Shown here one piece after another: positions 18,723-26,824 of a DNA stretch of 64,000 bases. The notes beneath the pieces were generated by a model that was not told the origin of the DNA, made no database searches, and saw only the letters and a list, made by a program, of their open reading frames with translations. The stretch is from positions 806,001 to 870,000 of the forward strand of contig JADJWG010000001.1 of the NCBI GenBank assembly GCA_016716475.1, given 5' to 3'. Both the position numbers and the translations under genes were made by a program. This stretch comes from Phycisphaerales bacterium. GTDB lineage: Bacteria; Planctomycetota; Phycisphaerae; UBA1845; Fen-1342. Each line of letters begins with the position of its first letter. Positions within the stretch are counted from its first letter, which is position 1.

Positions 18723-20495
18723 ATGCATACGCGGCCCATGCACGCAGCAGTGCGCCTCATCACGCGGTTCCTGCCGCAGGTACTCCGTGCGGCCCTCGTG
18801 TGCTCCGCCGGCCTCGCCATTCTCTGGGCTTTCACCCACGTCGGGGGGCGCCTCGTGCAGCGTTTGGCGCACGGCGCCATACAGGTGGAACTCACCATCA
18901 TGCACTGGGGCGACAAGGACGAGGGCGCCATCATCGCTGCGCTGGTCGCCGAGTTTGAGCAACAGCACCCCCACATCCGCGTCCGCCGCATACCGGCCGG
19001 GATTTACCACGACCAGAAACTCAAGACCATGATGGCCGCGGGCACACCACCCGACCTGTTCTACCTGGGTAGTGAGAACCTCGCATTCTATGCGGGGCGC
19101 GCCCTCCTGCGGACGCTCGACGACCTTGCGAACGCGGACCACATCGCCGGCCGTGCCGCGCTCAACCTCGATGATTTCTACCCGCAGGTCCTGGACTGCT
19201 TTCGATATGACGGGACGCAGGTAGGCACCGGACCACTTTACGGTCTGCCGATTTCCTTCACGACGATCGGCATTTACTACAACCGCGACCTGTTCCGCCG
19301 CGCCGGATTGCCGGAGCCGGCCCCCGGGTGGACGTGGGAACAATTCGCTACGGCAGCACGGGCCCTCGGGCAACTCACCGATGACGCCGGCCAGCCCTGC
19401 TACGGCGCCGAGTTCGTGACCTGGCCCGCCATGATGCAGGTCTACCTCCGCTCCTTTGGACTGGACTTCGCCACTCCCGATTTCCGCAGCTATCATTTGA
19501 CCGAACCCCCCGTACTCGCAGCGCTCGAGCGTATCCATCGCTGGCGCTTTGCCGAGCAGCGCGCCCTCACCGACGCCCGCAGTCAGGTCCAGCTTGGCAG
19601 CGACCTGTTTCAGGCCGGTCGTGTCGGCATGATCGGGCCCCTCGGCCGCTGGGTCGTCGCACGCTACCGGCAAACCCTCGGATTCGACTGGGATTTCGCC
19701 CCTCTCCCGCGCGGGACGCAGGAAGCGAACGTCATTCTGACTACTTCCTGGTCCATGGCGCGTTCCTGCCGGCACCCGGAAGCCGCCTGGCTGCTGCTCC
19801 AGCACCTTACCGGTCCGGTCGGCGCCACGCACCAGGCCCGTACCGGTCTCGGCGTCCCCGCGCTGCGCCCTGTCGCCACAGCCCCGGTTTTTCTTGACGA
19901 TCCGCGGCCGCCGCGCAACAACGCCGCCTACCTCAACATGATTCCCGCGGCACAACTGCCCAACTGGCCGCTCGATAGCCGCTACCAGGCCGAGTTGATG
20001 ACGTACCTCGAAGGGGCCTACCGGTCGGGGGAGCCGGTCCCTGCAATGATGGCCGCCGTCGAACGCATCTGGCAACGGCTCGATGGTTCGCCCCTGCGGA
20101 GCGGGGCACACGCGCCGGTGCCTTGGCGCGCGATCCTCACTGCCCTGGCGCTGTCAGGTACCGCCCTGCTGACCTACGGGGTGTGGTGCTGGCAGCGCGG
20201 TCGCCCTGGACCGCGCGCCCGGCTCGAAGAGCGCGCCGGCTGGGCTTCATCAGTCCCTGGCTGCTTGGCTTCGCACTCCTCACGGCGTTCCCGATCGGTC
20301 TTTCGCTGCTGCTGGCGTTCAGCCGCTGGACCGGTGTACTGCCGCTGGGATCAGCCGAATGGGTCGGGCTGCAGAACTTCCGCGAGTTGCTGTTTCACGA
20401 TGAGGTTTTCCGAAAATCGCTCCGCGTCACCGGCTTCTACGTCCTGCTCGCGGTTCCGGGCGGACAGCTCGTCGCGCTCGGTGCTGCACTGCTGA
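18723..20495 (+). CDS. Membrane-anchored sugar-binding protein, probably the front half of a binding-protein/permease fusion
   Basis: Family 1 extracellular solute-binding protein (ABC sugar import). The N-terminal transmembrane anchor (about residues 20-42) replaces a lipoprotein signal. The binding domain follows (IMHWGDKDEGAIIAALVAEFEQ, GTPPDLFYLGSEN, GLPISFTTIGIYYNRDLF). A second membrane segment lies at about 468-493 (AILTALALSGTALLTYGVW). The frame is protein-like only to about base 20235. The rest, to the stop at 20495, is Ser/Arg/Cys-rich nonsense lying over the permease in another frame. One missing base in GCGCGCCGGC (20231-20240) would join LEER to RRLGFISPW and give one continuous binding-protein/permease polypeptide. 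Confidence 0.75.
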   Translation: MHTRPMHAAVRLITRFLPQVLRAALVCSAGLAILWAFTHVGGRLVQRLAHGAIQVELTIMHWGDKDEGAIIAALVAEFEQQHPHIRVRRIPAGIYHDQKLKTMMAAGTPPDLFYLGSENLAFYAGRALLRTLDDLANADHIAGRAALNLDDFYPQVLDCFRYDGTQVGTGPLYGLPISFTTIGIYYNRDLFRRAGLPEPAPGWTWEQFATAARALGQLTDDAGQPCYGAEFVTWPAMMQVYLRSFGLDFATPDFRSYHLTEPPVLAALERIHRWRFAEQRALTDARSQVQLGSDLFQAGRVGMIGPLGRWVVARYRQTLGFDWDFAPLPRGTQEANVILTTSWSMARSCRHPEAAWLLLQHLTGPVGATHQARTGLGVPALRPVATAPVFLDDPRPPRNNAAYLNMIPAAQLPNWPLDSRYQAELMTYLEGAYRSGEPVPAMMAAVERIWQRLDGSPLRSGAHAPVPWRAILTALALSGTALLTYGVWCWQRGRPGPRARLEERAGWASSVPGCLASHSSRRSRSVFRCCWRSAAGPVYCRWDQPNGSGCRTSASCCFTMRFSENRSASPASTSCSRFRADSSSRSVLHC

Positions 20496-21154
20496 TGAAC
20501 AGCGAGGTGCGTGGCATCGGCTTCTACCGCAGCGCCTGGTACCTGCCGAGTGTCCTTGCCGGCGTCGGGGTGGCGGTGCTCTGGCGCTGGGTGTTTGACG
20601 GCCAGCACGGCCTGTTGAACGCCTTGTTGGAACCCCTGTTCGCTGTCGTCGGTTGGCTGCTGCAACCCCTCCTTGGGACCGTCGAGCTGCGCCCCCCGGA
20701 CTGGCTCAACCGCGATGCGGCGTGGTTTGGCCCACCGGCGTTCGCCCTGATGCATCTGTGGGTCGTGGGCGGCAGCATGATGATCTACCTTGCCGGGCTG
20801 ACAGGCATCCCGCGGACCCTGTACGAGGCGGCCGAGATCGACGGGGCTTCACCCGCCCGACGCTTCTGGAACGTCACCCTGCCGATGCTCAGCCCGGTGA
20901 TTTTCTTCAACGGCATCATGGCGATCATCGGCTCGTTCCAGGTCTTCACCCAGGCCTATGTGATGACGCGCGGGGGTCCACAGAATCACACGATGTTCTA
21001 CGTGCTGTACCTCTACAACCAGGCGTTTCAGTACCACGAAATGGGCTACGCCTCCGCCCTGGCGTGGCTGTTGCTGCTCATCATTCTCGCACTCACCCTG
21101 CTCGTGATGCGCGGCAGCCGTCGATTTGTCTATTACGAGGCGCTGCGGACCTGA
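20123..21154 (+). CDS. Sugar ABC transporter permease, MalF type (frame-shifted continuation)
   Basis: The transmembrane permease begins at about 20236 (RLGFISPWLLGFALLTAFP) and runs to 21154 with about six helices. The cytoplasmic EAA loop is LYEAAEIDGASPARRFWNVTLP, where the ATPase docks. The upstream part of this open frame from the TTG at 20123 is antisensical to the binding-protein C-terminus and has no ribosome-binding site, so it is not used. Homologous permeases start just before the FISPW segment. The gene therefore either begins at a non-obvious start near 20230 or, more likely, is the C-terminal half of a fusion broken by a one-base indel. Confidence 0.8.
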   Translation: MARDPHCPGAVRYRPADLRGVVLAARSPWTARPARRARRLGFISPWLLGFALLTAFPIGLSLLLAFSRWTGVLPLGSAEWVGLQNFRELLFHDEVFRKSLRVTGFYVLLAVPGGQLVALGAALLMNSEVRGIGFYRSAWYLPSVLAGVGVAVLWRWVFDGQHGLLNALLEPLFAVVGWLLQPLLGTVELRPPDWLNRDAAWFGPPAFALMHLWVVGGSMMIYLAGLTGIPRTLYEAAEIDGASPARRFWNVTLPMLSPVIFFNGIMAIIGSFQVFTQAYVMTRGGPQNHTMFYVLYLYNQAFQYHEMGYASALAWLLLLIILALTLLVMRGSRRFVYYEALRT

Positions 21155-21178
21155 GGACGTACCCACGCGAGCCCGAAG

Positions 21179-22039
21179 ATGCGTACCTTCCAATCAGCCC
21201 TGACCTACTTCCTGCTCTCGCTCGGTGCGGGTGTGCTGCTGTTCCCGCTGGTGTGGATGCTGGGCGTTAGTCTGTTGCCCACCGAACTGGCCGAGCGGGC
21301 CGCGACTTCGCCACAGGGCTTCCTGGCCGCCTTCTCGCAACCGCAGGTGACGAACTATCCCGAGGCGCTGCGTCAGATGGGCAGTCGTCCGTGGCACGGT
21401 TTCCGGGATGCGCTGGCCAACACAATCGTCGTCACCACCCTTTGCGTCGTCGGTCAGATCCTCTCCTGCAGTCTGGTCGGCTATGGCTTCGCCCGGCTGC
21501 GCTTCCGCGGCCGCCAACCGCTCTTCATTCTGATGCTCGCAACGATGATGCTGCCGGCTCAGGTCACCATGATCCCGCTTTTCATCCTTTTCCGGCACCT
21601 CGGCTGGATTAACACGATCCTCCCGCTGGTCGTACCGGCGTTCTTCGGCACGCCCTTCTTCATCTTCATGTTCCGCCAGTTCTTCGCACAGATACCCGAA
21701 GACCTGCTCGACGCCGCGCGCATCGACGGCGCGGGGCACCTCACCATCTGGGCCCGGATCATGCTCCCCATGTGCCGCCCCGTGATCGCGATCACGGCGG
21801 TGTTTACATTCATCGGAACGTGGAACGACTTCCTCCACCCCCTGCTCTACCTGCATGATGAGGAGAGCCACACGCTGGCCGTCGCGCTCAACAGCTTCCG
21901 AGACCAGTACGGAACCGTCCGCGACGTCAACCTGCTCATGGCCGCCGCCCTGGTTACGATGATTCCCTGCATCCTGCTGTTCTTCGCGGCCCAGCGGCAA
22001 TTCGTCCGCGGGTTGAACCTCGGAGCAGTCAAAGGTTGA
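21179..22039 (+). CDS. Sugar ABC transporter permease, MalG type
   Basis: A 286-aa inner-membrane protein with six predicted helices and the EAA loop DLLDAARIDGAGHLTIWARIMLP near residue 190, followed by TFIGTWNDFLHPLLYL, a hallmark of the MalG branch. It lies 24 bases after the first permease and would form the heterodimeric pore with it. No ATP-binding subunit is encoded in the window, so a shared MsiK/UgpC-like ATPase elsewhere is likely. Substrate probably matches the GH65 phosphorylase upstream (inferred). Confidence 0.93.
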   Translation: MRTFQSALTYFLLSLGAGVLLFPLVWMLGVSLLPTELAERAATSPQGFLAAFSQPQVTNYPEALRQMGSRPWHGFRDALANTIVVTTLCVVGQILSCSLVGYGFARLRFRGRQPLFILMLATMMLPAQVTMIPLFILFRHLGWINTILPLVVPAFFGTPFFIFMFRQFFAQIPEDLLDAARIDGAGHLTIWARIMLPMCRPVIAITAVFTFIGTWNDFLHPLLYLHDEESHTLAVALNSFRDQYGTVRDVNLLMAAALVTMIPCILLFFAAQRQFVRGLNLGAVKG

Positions 22040-22482
22040 TGTGGGGTCACCCCCTATTCCGGGCGCGATTACGAAGGGTCCAATCAACGCGGGCGGTTCA
22101 AAGTCGAAACGTAGCGACGAACAGCTTACGGGTTTCGATATCAGACGTGCCCTCATCGGCTCCGATCGCCGGTCTTCCGTGGGTCAAGGTCCCCGTATCA
22201 GTCCGATGGCGACTTCTTTGCAACTGTTGTAATAGCAGTAATATAGGAACAGCGAGAAAATCATCCCCCGACATCCGAAACCTGAACGATCGAATTGACA
22301 CGCCGGGGGTCGGCGATGTACCCTGAATAGGGTATAAGAAAGAAAGCACCGCGTGTAACGTTTCATCCATGTCGCTCACACGCGTGGCCTTGTTGTGGTA
22401 ACCATTGTTTCGTCTTGCGGCTGATGGAGCCGCGCCCCTTTCCCAACCCGGTTATTGAGCCGGGCACCTCGGAGGAGAGATC
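22040..22482 (+). other. Intergenic leader region upstream of a PEP-CTERM gene
   Basis: 443 bases without a gene, clearly less GC-rich than the flanks. It holds the candidate promoter described separately. Short frames on both strands show no family resemblance and are ignored. The ribosome-binding site of the next gene (GGAGGAGAG at 22471) lies at the end. Confidence 0.5.
22295..22334 (+). promoter_or_regulatory. Candidate promoter with an overlapping inverted repeat
   Basis: A perfect -35 box TTGACA (22295-22300) is followed, 18 bases on, by a poor -10 (TACCCT, 22319-22324). That -10 is the left arm of a perfect inverted repeat TACCCT-GAAT-AGGGTA (22319-22334). The repeat could be an operator covering the -10 or a small hairpin. 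A transcript from here would have a leader of about 150 nt before the PEP-CTERM gene at 22483. Confidence 0.4.
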
Positions 22483-23190
22483 ATGAAGAAGCTTGCAGTG
22501 CTCGCAGTACTGTCAGCCGCAACGCTCGTGATGGCTGACAATCGCCTCGAAATCACCCTCGATCAGCAGATCACGCACCCGACCCTGTACACCGACCAGT
22601 CGCCCAACGGCGATGCCATCTATGCCGCTTTTGCCAGTGGCACGCTGACCTTCGAAGGCGGCGCCCCCCCGGACAAGTCGGACGGCTTCGCCCGCTTTAC
22701 CAAGAACGGTGGCGGCTGGTGGTACATGTATGTCGACACGCAACTGGCTGGCGCCGGCAACATCGACATCACCGGTGCCCAGTTGAAGGTCGACTCCCGG
22801 GCCTGGGAGTACAACACGGGTGACCCGTACGGCGACGTCAACATCTTCCTGCGGGTTTACAGCTACGATCTCGATGTGAACGGCAACTACACCGTGCTGA
22901 CCGGTTTCCGTGATTATGGCATCGTCTACGGTCCGAACGCCAGCAGCTTCCCCTTCGGCGACTGGAACAACTGGAACCAGGTCGTTGTCGACCTCGATGG
23001 TGGCACGACGACCAACAGCAGCGGCGCCGGCTTTGACCCGACCAAGGTCAACCGTATCCGCTTCTACGGCACCAACTGGGCCGGCCAGGGTCAGGATCAG
23101 TCTGACTTCGTCAACCTGGTCGTGACGCCTGAGCCGACCGCCTTCGCGCTGCTCGCACTCGGAGTTGCGGCCTTCATCCGCCGCCGCTAA
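22483..23190 (+). CDS. PEP-CTERM sorting-domain secreted protein
   Basis: A 235-aa exported protein: signal peptide (KKLAVLAVLSAATLVMA), a beta-rich, aromatic and Asn/Gly-rich body (NGGGWWYMYVDTQ, GDWNNWNQVVVDLDGG), and a C-terminal sorting tail with PEP, a hydrophobic helix and three arginines (EPTAFALLALGVAAFIRRR). Exosortase would cleave near PEP and anchor or release it. GGAGGAGAG at 22471-22479 fixes the start. No exosortase is in the window. The body resembles no named domain that I recognise. Confidence 0.85.
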   Translation: MKKLAVLAVLSAATLVMADNRLEITLDQQITHPTLYTDQSPNGDAIYAAFASGTLTFEGGAPPDKSDGFARFTKNGGGWWYMYVDTQLAGAGNIDITGAQLKVDSRAWEYNTGDPYGDVNIFLRVYSYDLDVNGNYTVLTGFRDYGIVYGPNASSFPFGDWNNWNQVVVDLDGGTTTNSSGAGFDPTKVNRIRFYGTNWAGQGQDQSDFVNLVVTPEPTAFALLALGVAAFIRRR

Positions 23191-23244
23191 GCGCCAGGTC
23201 CCCCGGCCGGTGCTCCGGTCGTGGCCAACCGCGAATTCTCCGCA

Positions 23245-23278
23245 CGGGCCCGCCCCCTTCCGAGGGTGTGCGGGCCCG
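23245..23278. terminator. Hairpin downstream of the first PEP-CTERM gene
   Basis: CGGGCCCGC (23245-23253) and GCGGGCCCG (23270-23278) form a 9-bp stem over a 16-nt loop, 55 bases after the stop codon. No T-tract follows. Probably a transcript end or 3-prime protective structure; the assignment rests on position and stability only. Confidence 0.45.
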
Positions 23279-23453
23279 CTGCGTTGCACCCGAATCTCCC
23301 GCATGAATTCGCCAAAGGGTCGGTGACTTCCGCCTTCCCCTGCGCTTCCTGCAACCCGGACCGCCGTGGCGGGTACAAAGCAGGGGGAGCGGTCTGTCCG
23401 CTTCCGCCCACTGATTCGCAAACCGCTTGGCAACAATGACTTAGGCCATACAC

Positions 23454-25133
23454 ATGCCCATTGGCGAAGCCCTTATCGCACGCGGCCTCATCACGCGCGA
23501 GCAACTTGATCAACTCGCCACCCGACGCCATTCGCCGGCCGAGCGGATCGACCAGCTCCTGCTGCGTGAATCCCTCGTCAGCGAGGACGATCTGCTGCAA
23601 GTCTACGCCGACCAGCTCATGCTCCCGGTCGTCGACCTGCGCGAGGAGGACATCGATCGGGAACTGCTCAAGCTCATTCCCAGCCGACTTGTGCACAAAT
23701 ACGGCCTGATGCCGATCGGGCGCAACGGCAACGGCGTCCGGGTCGCCACTTCAGACCCGTACAACATGTACGCTCTCGACGAAGTGCGCACCTGCATCAA
23801 CATGCCGGTGGAGCCGGTACTGGCCGCGCGCACCGAAATTCTCAAGATGATCCGCGCCTTCTACGGTGTCGGCGGCGACGTGCTGAACGAGATGGTGAAG
23901 GAGCAAGGCGAGCTCGAGATCGTCGACGAGAACCGCCTCGATTCCGAGGACATCGACATCCAGATGGCCCAGGAGGCCTCGGTCATCAAGCTGGTGAACG
24001 AGATTCTCGTCGAGGCCATCGTCCAGCGGGCCAGTGACATCCACTTCGAGCCGTTTGAGAACGACTTCCAGGTGCGCTACCGTATCGACGGCGTCCTGCA
24101 GATCGCTAACGTGCCCCCGGAGATTCACCGCTTCCGCAACGCCATCGTCAGCCGCATCAAGATTCTCTCCAACCTCAATATCGCCGAGCGTCGTCTGCCA
24201 CAGGATGGCGGCTTCAAGATCAAGGCCCATGGGCGCGAGATCGACCTGCGGGTGTCGATCGTGAACATGGCTTTCGGCGAAGGCATTGTGCTGCGTATCC
24301 TCGACCGCTCATCCGTCAAGCTCGACCTCACGTCGCTCGGCATGGAGGGCGACACCGCCGCGACTTTCCGCGAACTGATCACGCGCCCGCACGGGATCCT
24401 GCTCGTCACCGGGCCGACGGGCTCGGGTAAAACCACGACGCTGTATGCCGCCCTCCGCGAGATCGTGTCCCCCGAGCTCAAGATTCTCACCATCGAAGAC
24501 CCGATCGAGTACTACCTCGATGGCATTAACCAGACACAGATCCTCCCCAAGATCGGGTTGACCTTCGCCCGCGCACTGCGCAGCTTTCTGCGCCACGACC
24601 CCGATGTCATCCTGGTCGGTGAAATTCGTGACAAGGAGACGGCCGAAGTCGCCATCAACGCTTCGCTCACCGGCCACCTGGTCTTCAGCACGCTGCACAC
24701 GAACGATGCCATCACCGCGACGACGCGCCTGCTCGACATGGGCGTAGAGCCCTTCCTCGTTTCCAGCTCCGTCGAGGCCGTGCTGGCGCAGCGCCTCGTA
24801 CGCACCATCTGCAAGCACTGCAAGGAGCAGTACGAGCCGGACAAGGCGACCGTGCTGCCCGCCGATTTCCAGCATCAGCCGAGTGAGCCGCTGTGGCGCG
24901 GTCGGGGCTGCAAGTCGTGTCGCAACACGGGTTTCGCAGGGCGCCGCGCGCTGTACGAGTTGTTCGTCATGAACGATGCGCTGCGGGAGCTGGTGTTGCA
25001 GCGGGCTTCGGCGTCTCAGTTGCTGGAAGTTGCGCTGCGAGCCGGCCTGGTGCAGATGCGCAGCGAGGGCTGGCGGCTTTGCCGCGAAGGTATCACTACG
25101 CCGCGCGAGGTCCTGCGCGTGACGAAAGCATAG
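23454..25133 (+). CDS. GspE/PilB-family secretion or type IV pilus ATPase
   Basis: A 559-aa hexameric ATPase that powers type II secretion or pilus extension at the inner membrane. The N-terminal GspE_N domain covers about residues 1-145 (IGEALIARGLITREQLDQL). The motor domain has Walker A GPTGSGKTT near residue 320, the Asp box ILTIEDPIEY, Walker B VILVGEIRD and the His box TGHLVFSTLHTND. Two CxxC pairs (CKHC about 454, CKSC about 486) form the zinc-binding C-terminal subdomain typical of GspE. No other secretion or pilus gene is adjacent, so GspE and PilB cannot be told apart. The ATG at 23454 has no strong ribosome-binding site. Confidence 0.92.
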   Translation: MPIGEALIARGLITREQLDQLATRRHSPAERIDQLLLRESLVSEDDLLQVYADQLMLPVVDLREEDIDRELLKLIPSRLVHKYGLMPIGRNGNGVRVATSDPYNMYALDEVRTCINMPVEPVLAARTEILKMIRAFYGVGGDVLNEMVKEQGELEIVDENRLDSEDIDIQMAQEASVIKLVNEILVEAIVQRASDIHFEPFENDFQVRYRIDGVLQIANVPPEIHRFRNAIVSRIKILSNLNIAERRLPQDGGFKIKAHGREIDLRVSIVNMAFGEGIVLRILDRSSVKLDLTSLGMEGDTAATFRELITRPHGILLVTGPTGSGKTTTLYAALREIVSPELKILTIEDPIEYYLDGINQTQILPKIGLTFARALRSFLRHDPDVILVGEIRDKETAEVAINASLTGHLVFSTLHTNDAITATTRLLDMGVEPFLVSSSVEAVLAQRLVRTICKHCKEQYEPDKATVLPADFQHQPSEPLWRGRGCKSCRNTGFAGRRALYELFVMNDALRELVLQRASASQLLEVALRAGLVQMRSEGWRLCREGITTPREVLRVTKA

Positions 25134-25251
25134 CAAACCGCCACAAGAGGTACTTTACATCCGCCCCCCTGTTGTGGACATGGAACTCCAAGGCGGATTC
25201 GGGCTGCTACTTGAGGCCGCGGAGGGTTGACGCTGCTGTTGCGGCGGACTG

Positions 25252-25956
25252 CTAGTCCCAGTTCTCCTCCGGCAACTCACCCACCTCGACCAGCGCCAGC
25301 CGTGCCGCTTTCTGCTCGGCATCCTTTTTGTTGGGCCCCCAGGCGCTCGGAAACTGCCTTCCCGCAATCGTCACCGCCACCTCGAAGCACTTCGAATGGT
25401 CCGGCCCCTTTTCATCCAGCAACTCGTAAGACGGCGTGGCGCTGTGCTCGCGCTGCGCCCACTGCTGCAATTGTGATTTGAAGTTGAACTGGTGCTGCGA
25501 AGCGGTCGCCTGGCGGATGGCACCGTCCATGTGCGTAAGCACGAACTGACGCGCCGCTTCCAGCCCGCCATCGAGGTAAATGGCCGCTATGATGGCTTCG
25601 AGCGTGCCCGCCGCGAGCGAACTGGGGAGGTGCTCCCCGTGGTCCATCCCCTGCCCCACGACTAAGCCGTCCGTCAGGCCCACTTCGCGCGCCACCTGCG
25701 CGCAGGTTCTCCGTGAGACCACCGCCGACTTGATCTTCGTCATGTCGCCTTCGAGAGCTTCGGGCAGCCGCTCGTACAGTGTCGTGCAGACTACCAGCCC
25801 CAGCACGGCATCGCCCAGGAACTCCATGCGCTCATTGCTGTCGCGCCGGTGGTTCGCCGACGAGGCATGATGCAGCGCCAGTCGCAAGAGATTCAGATTG
25901 TTGAACTGGTAGCCGATCCGATGCTGGCAAGCGTCCAGAATGTCCTGCGCGGGCAT
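25252..25956 (-). CDS. rnc: Ribonuclease III
   Basis: A 234-aa double-strand-specific endoribonuclease (rRNA maturation, mRNA control). The catalytic signature NERMEFLGDAVL (residues 41-52, with E45 and D49 binding Mg2+) is intact. A second acidic segment (AAGTLEAIIAAIYLDGG) completes the site. A C-terminal dsRNA-binding domain spans about 160-228 (FKSQLQQWAQ to KKDAEQKAARLAL). The ATG at 25956 was chosen because MPAQDILDACQ opens the RNase III fold; the frame extends upstream but through a long hairpin that is better read as untranslated leader. Confidence 0.93.
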   Translation of the reverse strand: MPAQDILDACQHRIGYQFNNLNLLRLALHHASSANHRRDSNERMEFLGDAVLGLVVCTTLYERLPEALEGDMTKIKSAVVSRRTCAQVAREVGLTDGLVVGQGMDHGEHLPSSLAAGTLEAIIAAIYLDGGLEAARQFVLTHMDGAIRQATASQHQFNFKSQLQQWAQREHSATPSYELLDEKGPDHSKCFEVAVTIAGRQFPSAWGPNKKDAEQKAARLALVEVGELPEENWD

Positions 25957-25978
25957 GGGCGAAGATCCCGACCGGGTA

Positions 25979-26025
25979 GCCGTGGACGCAAAACGCCCAT
26001 CCGCAGGGCGCCTTGCGTCCACGGC
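25979..26025 (-). promoter_or_regulatory. Perfect long hairpin in the rnc leader, candidate RNase III autoregulation site
   Basis: GCCGTGGACGCAA (25979-25991) pairs without mismatch with TTGCGTCCACGGC (26013-26025). After a 2x2 internal loop, CGCCC (25994-25998) pairs with GGGCG (26006-26010), leaving a 7-nt loop. The 18-bp stem ends 22 bases upstream of the rnc start codon on the coding strand. No T-tract follows on either side, so it is not a plain terminator. In Escherichia coli RNase III cleaves a stem in its own leader; the same logic is proposed here by position. Confidence 0.6.
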
Positions 26026-26266
26026 CAGTCCGGCTCCGAGTCGCCGCAGCGACAACCAGCGGTCGCTGCAAGCTTGGCAACGCGAGTATACCACTCTGGT
26101 GCAGACGGCTCCATCCAAAACACCGGACCGTACGGGACCCACCGCGCCCCAGCGCGAGACGGAACCGTTGGGCGGGGGCGCCCAGGCAACTTAAGCCGAC
26201 CGGGGTCTCAATCGCCTATCATTCCGCCGTGGTGTCCAAGCACGGCTCCCCAGGAGAGGCCCCATC

Positions 26267-26824
26267 ATGCGGACTGAACGCGAGAAGATGCTGACCGGAG
26301 AACTCTACGACGCCAACGATCCGGAACTGTCCGCGGCGCGCCGTCGGGCCCGCCTGCTTCTCAATGCCTTCAACCAATCCCGGGCGGACGAAGGGGATCT
26401 CCGCGCCCGGACCCTGCGTGAACTGTTACCGCGGGCCGCCGGTTTACCGGAAGTCGAGCCGCCGTTTTTCTGCGATTACGGCGACAACATCGTGCTGGGC
26501 GAAAAGGTCTTCTTCAACTTCAATTGTGTTGTGCTCGACATCTGCCGTGTGACGATCGGCAACCGTGTGCTTTGCGGGCCAGCGGTGCAGATCTACGCCG
26601 CAACCCATCCTTTGGACGTTGCCAAACGTCGCCAAGGCCTCGAATGCGGGCGGCCCGTTACGATCGGAGACGACGTGTGGATTGGTGGTGGCGCGATCAT
26701 ACTCCCCGGAGTCACGATCGGTAGCGGTGCCGTGATCGGCGCTGGCTCGGTCGTCTCACGGAACATCCCGGCCGGTTCCGTGGCGTATGGAAACCCCGCC
26801 GTGCCGCGTGATACGGGCGCATGA
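26267..26824 (+). CDS. maa: Maltose O-acetyltransferase / NodL-type sugar acetyltransferase
   Basis: A 185-aa left-handed beta-helix acetyltransferase using acetyl-CoA. The N-terminal Mac domain (EREKMLTGELYDANDPEL, residues 3-20, then RRRARLLLNAFN) is typical of maltose/galactoside acetyltransferases. Hexapeptide repeats follow: IVLGEKVFFNFN, VTIGNRVLCGP, VTIGDDVWIGGGAIILPGVTIG. The active-site histidine lies in YAATHPLDV. GGAGAGG upstream supports the start. It is convergent with the RNA candidate on the minus strand, whose U-tract overlaps the stop codon. The physiological sugar is unknown. Confidence 0.9.
   Translation: MRTEREKMLTGELYDANDPELSAARRRARLLLNAFNQSRADEGDLRARTLRELLPRAAGLPEVEPPFFCDYGDNIVLGEKVFFNFNCVVLDICRVTIGNRVLCGPAVQIYAATHPLDVAKRRQGLECGRPVTIGDDVWIGGGAIILPGVTIGSGAVIGAGSVVSRNIPAGSVAYGNPAVPRDTGA

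Noticed and set aside
18624..20111. A 495-codon open frame antisense to the sugar-binding protein
   Set aside because: Same reason: no domain, composition of a shadow frame, real gene on the other strand.
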